A stretch of 48,016 nucleotides of DNA, from positions 1,506,600 to 1,554,615 of the forward strand of contig CP051244.1 in NCBI GenBank assembly GCA_017795045.1, given 5' to 3'. How positions within the stretch are numbered: position 1 is the first letter of the stretch; each line of letters starts with the position of its first letter. The translations under genes were made by a program, and so were the position numbers. Positions 44,060 through 48,016 of the stretch are shown in pieces. This DNA is from Allomuricauda sp. GTDB lineage: Bacteria; Bacteroidota; Bacteroidia; Flavobacteriales; Flavobacteriaceae. A model generated the notes under the pieces. The model did not search any database, was not told where the DNA came from, and saw only the letters and a list, made by a program, of their open reading frames with translations.

Positions 44060-44287
44060 CTAAACTAGAGGGGTCCCTTTAAGGCGTTTTTCAATCTTCT
44101 GCTTTTTCAGGGTCAAATTTTTCATCACTTCCATCAATTTGGAATCTTTTGTCTTTTTATAGATTTCATTGATGGAAAGTATAAGCTGTTTGGCTTCCCT
44201 TGAAGCTTCAACCCTATCGCTGGTAGACATGTGGCTCAGAGGTCTGCTTTCAAACTCTTGGGCCTTTGTAAGTAACTCTTGAGTCAT
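44060..44287 (-). CDS. Small helical hypothetical protein
   Basis: 75 aa, mostly helical and charged (Lys, Glu, Ser, Leu), with no signal peptide. RVEASREAKQLILSINEIYKK and MKNLTLKKQKIEKRLKG look like two amphipathic helices. I do not recognise a family. It is a single gene ending at a strong hairpin terminator. Confidence 0.7.
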   Translation of the reverse strand: MTQELLTKAQEFESRPLSHMSTSDRVEASREAKQLILSINEIYKKTKDSKLMEVMKNLTLKKQKIEKRLKGTPLV

Positions 44288-44500
44288 TTTTGTTTAAAAT
44301 TAATCTGAATTGGCTAAATATAAGGGTTTGTTTTATAGTTTGTGCTTATAATGCCATTCGATTTTTGTATTTATGAAAACCTTAAGAGAAAAAAGTCGTT
44401 TTAACTTTTTTTTCTAGGTTTCAAAAACGTGGACGGGTGAAAAACAGCCCTTTAAAGTCACTTGGCCTGAGTCTAGGTAGGCGCCAAGCGCTCCTGTTCC

Positions 44501-45835
44501 CTACGGATTTTGGAACTCCACCCCTTCTATTTTCACCACCACCGGGTTGGGCCACGTCTGGTCGTTGTAGAGGCGTTGCGAACGCATCACGCTTATGGTA
44601 AGACCGCCTTCCGTGGACAAGATCTTGGGTGATGGGTCCGTGTTCGGGGCGTACTCCAACACCTTTCCATTCTGTCCCAAAACGCTGATCTTGGTATTGG
44701 GCCCCGCTTTTACGGAATTTAGGGTAAACGCCTTCCGTTTCCCAAAGGGCATGGCCTCTTTGGTGATAAAGGCATAAACGGTATTCTGGTTCTTCTTTTT
44801 GGTGAACCAGATGTTCCCTTCGCGGATCACGCCCCAAGATTCCACCTCATGGATGGACTCCCCGTTCACAAACTGCCAAAGGGCCACTTCGCGAAGGCGC
44901 TCTTCCTGTTCAATGGGCAATGAGCCATCCGGTTTTGGGCCCACGTTCAGCAACCAGTTGCCGCCTTTTGCCCTGATTTCAATAAGTTGTTCAATAATAT
45001 CCTTGCCGCTTTTATAGGTCTCGTTGGTGGGTTTGTACTGCCATTGGGTACCCATGGTGTAGCAAGCCTCCCAAGGGGCGGGCATGGGTTCGTTGGGGGT
45101 GTTCTGTTCCGGTGTGTGCATTACGCCGCGGGTCACTACAATGTCCGGGTCCATGGACCAGGCCACCTTGGCCAGTTCGGTCTCGGCATATTGCTCCATG
45201 CCGTCCAGAAAGATCAGGTCTACCTTACCGTAGTTCTTCAACAGTTCGCGCAACTGCTTTTTGGCAAAAGCGTTGAGTTCTGGGTTGCCGGAAGCCTTGG
45301 CCTTGGGATCTACCCTACTGATGGTAACGCCCTGCTCATATAAAAAATGAAAATCGTCCGGGGAAAAATATACGCCAATAGCAATGCCTTCTTTTCGGAA
45401 CGCATCAAAGACCTCGCGGGTGGCATCCCGCCCAAAGGGCGTGTTCATGATGTTGTAGTCCGTGGTCTTGGTATCGTACATACAGAAGCCGTTATGGTGC
45501 TTGGTGGTGAACATCACGTACCGCATCCCGGCCAGTTTGGCCAGTTTGGCCCAATTTTCGGGGTCAAATGCCTTGGGGTTGAAGGTCTTTGGAAGCTCCT
45601 CAAAATAGCGTTTGGTGTAATCTTCCGATGCCCCGACAAGCGAGTGGCTGATCACGGAGCCCAGTTCCACATCCACACTCCAGTGGATGAACATGCCAAA
45701 ACCTTGCTCGGAAAACCAAGCTTCCCTTTCCGGTTTGTTCAGGTTAAGGACTTCTTCTTGGGCGTGTAGGGAAACAGGCAGCATCAACAATATACAGCCT
45801 AAGATCTGGATAAAACGGGTTGTAACGTATTTCAT
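44501..45835 (-). CDS. Secreted GH29 alpha-L-fucosidase
   Basis: 444 aa with a Sec signal peptide (MKYVTTRFIQILGCILLMLPVSLHAQ, split around residue 26). GH29 motifs: GMFIHWSVDVELG, MFTTKHHNGFCMYDTKTTDY, and the nucleophile Asp211 in DLIFLDGMEQ. The C-terminal NWLLNVGPKPDGSLP is also typical. It hydrolyses alpha-fucosides, probably from marine algal or animal glycans, in the periplasm or outside. No sulfatase or SusC/D gene is next to it. Confidence 0.94.
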   Translation of the reverse strand: MKYVTTRFIQILGCILLMLPVSLHAQEEVLNLNKPEREAWFSEQGFGMFIHWSVDVELGSVISHSLVGASEDYTKRYFEELPKTFNPKAFDPENWAKLAKLAGMRYVMFTTKHHNGFCMYDTKTTDYNIMNTPFGRDATREVFDAFRKEGIAIGVYFSPDDFHFLYEQGVTISRVDPKAKASGNPELNAFAKKQLRELLKNYGKVDLIFLDGMEQYAETELAKVAWSMDPDIVVTRGVMHTPEQNTPNEPMPAPWEACYTMGTQWQYKPTNETYKSGKDIIEQLIEIRAKGGNWLLNVGPKPDGSLPIEQEERLREVALWQFVNGESIHEVESWGVIREGNIWFTKKKNQNTVYAFITKEAMPFGKRKAFTLNSVKAGPNTKISVLGQNGKVLEYAPNTDPSPKILSTEGGLTISVMRSQRLYNDQTWPNPVVVKIEGVEFQNP

Positions 45836-45920
45836 TTGGGTATTAAGGTTTGGTATGGGCCCCTAAGATACGACTTGAAAGGAAACGAAAGAAGCTAAAC
45901 CTACATATTGATTTTATGGG

Positions 45921-46358
45921 TCATCCGCAACAAGGGGCGCAGCATTGGTTGCGCACCAAGATGCCTTGGTACACATGGGTTACCTGTAGCCGTAGAAAAG
46001 GGTCCGGGGGATCTATGAAAAAGGAGAGTTGCAGTTTATCATGGTCCACGTACCAACTGCCTTGGTGCAGGGGGCGGGGCAGCTGCAGCATTTGGCCCTC
46101 ATGGGGCCCTTGGGCGTGGGGCATGGCAAATTGAAAGGCGAAGGGGAACACCATATAGTCCAGCACCGTTATTTGGGCCATGCCCTCTTGTGGCGTTTTC
46201 TGGAGGATCACATGGCCCTGCGGCCTATGCACCTGTTGCAGCAATTGCCCGTTTTGGTGGTTGCCTATTTCCAAGTTGGCAAAGCTAAGGTACAAGGGGA
46301 CAGGGGAGTTTTGGTGGAGAAAGCGGTCAAAGGTGGATAAAATGGAAGGTGTTGGCAT
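45921..46358 (-). CDS. Orphan hypothetical protein divergent from the XRE gene
   Basis: 145 aa, no signal peptide. Composition is His-, Gln- and Pro-rich with cysteines at the extreme C-terminus (NQCCAPCCG). The minus-strand frame uses C/G-rich third positions, unlike a random shadow frame. Antisense frames on the plus strand are less protein-like. I do not assign a family. Its start is 59 nt from the palindrome that precedes the XRE regulator, so both may be controlled together. Confidence 0.6.
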   Translation of the reverse strand: MPTPSILSTFDRFLHQNSPVPLYLSFANLEIGNHQNGQLLQQVHRPQGHVILQKTPQEGMAQITVLDYMVFPFAFQFAMPHAQGPHEGQMLQLPRPLHQGSWYVDHDKLQLSFFIDPPDPFLRLQVTHVYQGILVRNQCCAPCCG

Positions 46359-46416
46359 AATGGATTATTAGATTTTGGGATTTTATAGACGGAAGGTATG
46401 TAAAATATCACAAAAT

Positions 46417-46432
46417 AACACCATATGGTGTT
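46417..46432. promoter_or_regulatory. 16-bp perfect palindrome, candidate XRE operator
   Basis: AACACCATATGGTGTT is a perfect inverted repeat between the divergent orphan gene (start 46358) and the XRE regulator (ATG 46467). An in-frame ATG at 46425 lies inside the palindrome; the next ATG at 46467 begins at LKDLTKEEEQ and is preferred. Confidence 0.6.
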
Positions 46433-46466
46433 TTTATTCGGTTTTGGGAATGGGCAATTTGCTGCT

Positions 46467-46706
46467 ATGCTGAAAGACTTGACAAAAGAAGAAGAACAGT
46501 ACCTCCTGAAATTTGGTGCGCGGATACGGCGCTTACGCAAAGAAAAAGGAATGACCCAAGCGGATTTGGTTTTTGAAGCCAAGGTTCATGGAAACATGAT
46601 AGGTAGAATAGAGCGTGGTGAGCGGGCGGCCAATCTTCTTCAACTCCACAAAATTGCCAAAGCTCTTGAAATTAGTATGGAAGAGCTTTTTGATCTTGGA
46701 AAATAA
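46467..46706 (+). CDS. Small XRE-family helix-turn-helix regulator
   Basis: 79 aa from the ATG at 46467 (an upstream ATG at 46425 lies in the palindrome). The single HTH_3 domain runs from about residue 15 to 72: IRRLRKEKGMTQADLVFEA, GNMIGRIERGERAANLLQL and ALEISMEELFDL. Size and architecture are like controllers of mobile or restriction-type loci or simple autoregulators. It probably binds the palindrome at 46417-46432 and may regulate the divergent gene. This is inference. Confidence 0.88.
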   Translation: MLKDLTKEEEQYLLKFGARIRRLRKEKGMTQADLVFEAKVHGNMIGRIERGERAANLLQLHKIAKALEISMEELFDLGK

Positions 46707-46738
46707 GCTAGGCTGATAATCAGGGTATTTATGGTTAT

Positions 46739-46783
46739 TTTGGGGGTGTAGGGATGTGTTTTACATCCACATAAACAAGTTGT
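46739..46783 (+). repeat. Repeat copy 1 upstream of a secreted orphan
   Basis: A 22-nt exact match (beginning TTTGGGGGTG, ending GGGATGTGTT) at 46739-46760 recurs at 47608-47629. A second matching part, CCACATAAACAAGTTGT at 46767-46783, differs by one base from CCATATAAACAAGTTGT at 47630-47646. In this copy GGATGT/ACATCC makes a small hairpin between the two parts. The orphan ATG follows at 46795. Confidence 0.8.
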
Positions 46784-46794
46784 GCTCAATAGTT

Positions 46795-47481
46795 ATGAGA
46801 ACATTTCGATACATATTAGCAATTGGATTAATTAGCAGTTATGCATCAATCTCTGCACAGGATGATTTTATTAAAGCTAAGATTTATGCTGATTTTATTA
46901 ATGAATCAGTATATGTACATGATACTACATTTAATAAAAAATCAGAACTGATTATAGTATCCGAGATTAAAAATTATGATTTAGGTGCGAACCTTGATAT
47001 AGAATCGCTTTATGATTATTTAACTGGAAATACAGAATCAAATGAGCTTTTCCAATTAATGAAAGATAAATTTGGAGAAAGTCCGATTAGCTATTTTTAT
47101 CAGATACCTTGGGGTAATTTCGGAAAATTGTTGGCACAGGATAGCACTTTTGGATTTTTAATACTAGAGCTTGATACTTTACTAAAAGAAAAATATAGAC
47201 TTAAGTATATTGATAGTATTGAGACAAAATACAAACTGAAATATACCAAAGGGAAAACTCCTGGTGATTCAGATTCATGGGATAAATTTTATAGCAAAAA
47301 CGAGAATTGTTTCGGGATTATTAAATTGTCTGATATTTTGATTAGCAAAAATGAAAAGATTGCTATTTTTTATACCGAGAGCTACCACTATTCATTATTT
47401 TCTAGTGGAGATTTAGTATTTATGGAATTGGCAGATAATGGTTGGAGAATTTTACAGTACATAAATATATGGAGAAGTTAA
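46795..47481 (+). CDS. AT-rich secreted orphan protein
   Basis: 228 aa from the ATG at 46795 (MRTFRYILAIGLISSYASISAQ, a Sec signal peptide cut after AQ); a longer frame from 46756 would begin inside the repeat. No domain is recognised; it is rich in Tyr, Ile, Lys and Ser, with YVHDTTF near residue 38. Base composition is much more AT-rich than the upstream genes. It is bounded by an upstream repeat copy and a downstream GCGCAACAATG element, like a gene cassette. Confidence 0.7.
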   Translation: MRTFRYILAIGLISSYASISAQDDFIKAKIYADFINESVYVHDTTFNKKSELIIVSEIKNYDLGANLDIESLYDYLTGNTESNELFQLMKDKFGESPISYFYQIPWGNFGKLLAQDSTFGFLILELDTLLKEKYRLKYIDSIETKYKLKYTKGKTPGDSDSWDKFYSKNENCFGIIKLSDILISKNEKIAIFYTESYHYSLFSSGDLVFMELADNGWRILQYINIWRS

Positions 47482-47607
47482 TAAAACTACTGTGCGCAAC
47501 AATGTATAGCCGCAATTAAGCAGTTCTTAATACCTGCCGCCACAAGATGGTATTTTGTAGCATGGTGCCTCTGGGTATTGCTATGCAATGATCGGTTTTA
47601 TTCCTAT

Positions 47608-47646
47608 TTTGGGGGTGTAGGGATGTGTTCCATATAAACAAGTTGT
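47608..47646 (+). repeat. Repeat copy 2 upstream of the next orphan
   Basis: It repeats the copy at 46739-46783 but lacks the 6-nt insert that forms the hairpin there. The following ORF starts at 47661. Sequence between the previous ORF and this copy (47482-47607) includes GCGCAACAATGTATA, which pairs imperfectly with the TATAAACAAGTTGT end of this copy. Confidence 0.75.
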
Positions 47647-47660
47647 ACCTAATTTAAGAA

Positions 47661-48016
47661 ATGAGCAAACTACCATTCATATTTTCACTTTTCATTGCAC
47701 TATTTGGATATTCGCAAAATCAAGAATCTGAACCAACTTTCTATTCTGAAATTGCGGAAAAAGTTGCATCTAAGGCATATTATAACGTGAAATTTGGAAA
47801 CCCTTCAGAGATAGTTGTCAATGACACAATTTTTATGACAAATTCCGAAACTTGGATTGAAAAAAACACTTACACCTTCAAATCTGATTTTGAAATGCTT
47901 GTTAAAAAATATCGAGATAATGAATTTATTGCTGACGAAATAATTAAACTGGATTCAAATAAACGTATTTTGAACTATGAAGGAAACTTAAAATATGAAG
48001 GAGGAAAATGGTACAT
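47661..48016 (+). CDS. Secreted orphan protein, truncated by the window end
   Basis: ATG at 47661, open to the last base (118 complete codons). The N-terminus SKLPFIFSLFIALFGYSQN looks like a signal peptide. Later residues include IVVNDTIFMTNSETW, loosely like the YVHDTTF region of the preceding orphan, so the two may be distant relatives. AT-rich. It is a 5' partial because the window stops here. Confidence 0.65.
   Translation, partial: MSKLPFIFSLFIALFGYSQNQESEPTFYSEIAEKVASKAYYNVKFGNPSEIVVNDTIFMTNSETWIEKNTYTFKSDFEMLVKKYRDNEFIADEIIKLDSNKRILNYEGNLKYEGGKWY

Noticed and set aside
47482..47660. Classical integron attC site
   Set aside because: No GTTRRRY core and no integrase in the window; only a resemblance to inverted-repeat-bounded cassette spacers, reported as a finding with that limit.

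Overview
This window looks like a chromosomal segment of a marine member of the Flavobacteriaceae (Bacteroidota), perhaps near Muricauda/Allomuricauda or a relative. Several things point this way. Promoters carry TAnnTTTG-type -7 elements and most starts lack Shine-Dalgarno motifs. Lipoprotein signals are short. The arginine operon uses an N-acyl-ornithine transcarbamylase and contains proC, as is typical of Bacteroidota. A mevalonate branch is fused to a UbiA gene, and there is an arsenosugar-type cluster. The genus is an inference; no rRNA or tRNA gene is visible.

Left part (1-17.6 kb): a LacI regulator is followed by a GH65 phosphorylase and a GH13 amylase (cytoplasmic maltodextrin breakdown). 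Next come a small membrane protein, a lipoprotein glycerophosphodiester phosphodiesterase coupled to an HI0933-type flavoprotein, the convergent glpK-glpF pair, a DUF1697 gene, a hexanucleotide repeat block and a TspO homologue. The run mvaD - GHMP mevalonate kinase - UbiA prenyltransferase - pseudouridine synthase - small membrane protein follows, and a convergent M1 peptidase ends the section.

Middle part (17.7-28.3 kb): an AT-rich orphan gene is followed by a complete arginine operon on the minus strand, in transcription order GNAT, argG, argC, proC, argD, argF', SDR, argB, argE, argH. It ends at a strong hairpin terminator with a T-run. Upstream of the GNAT gene I find an unlisted 26-codon reading frame whose C-terminus is VRPFSPRRRP. 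This is a strong candidate for an arginine-sensing leader peptide. Wider gaps inside the operon carry palindromic repeats.

Next (28.4-35.4 kb, minus strand): a three-gene glycosyltransferase operon, then an FAD oxidoreductase, a four-helix-bundle protein and a membrane polyferredoxin in that transcription order.

Right part (35.5-48 kb): a GH113-like lipoprotein and a LysM protein on the plus strand; an arsenosugar-type operon on the minus strand (rhodanese lipoprotein, TIGR04282-type transferase, PNP, ArsM, DUF547, TIGR04283-type transferase); a GH32 lipoprotein; a small basic protein; a GH29 fucosidase; an orphan gene divergent from a small XRE regulator with a 16-bp perfect palindrome between them; and finally two AT-rich secreted orphan proteins, each preceded by the same repeated sequence, suggesting a cassette-like array that continues beyond the window.

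The most interesting signals are the Arg-rich leader upstream of the arginine operon, the repeat-flanked orphan genes at the right edge, and active-site residues in ArgF' (Ser90) and PNP (Asp234) that suggest non-default substrates.
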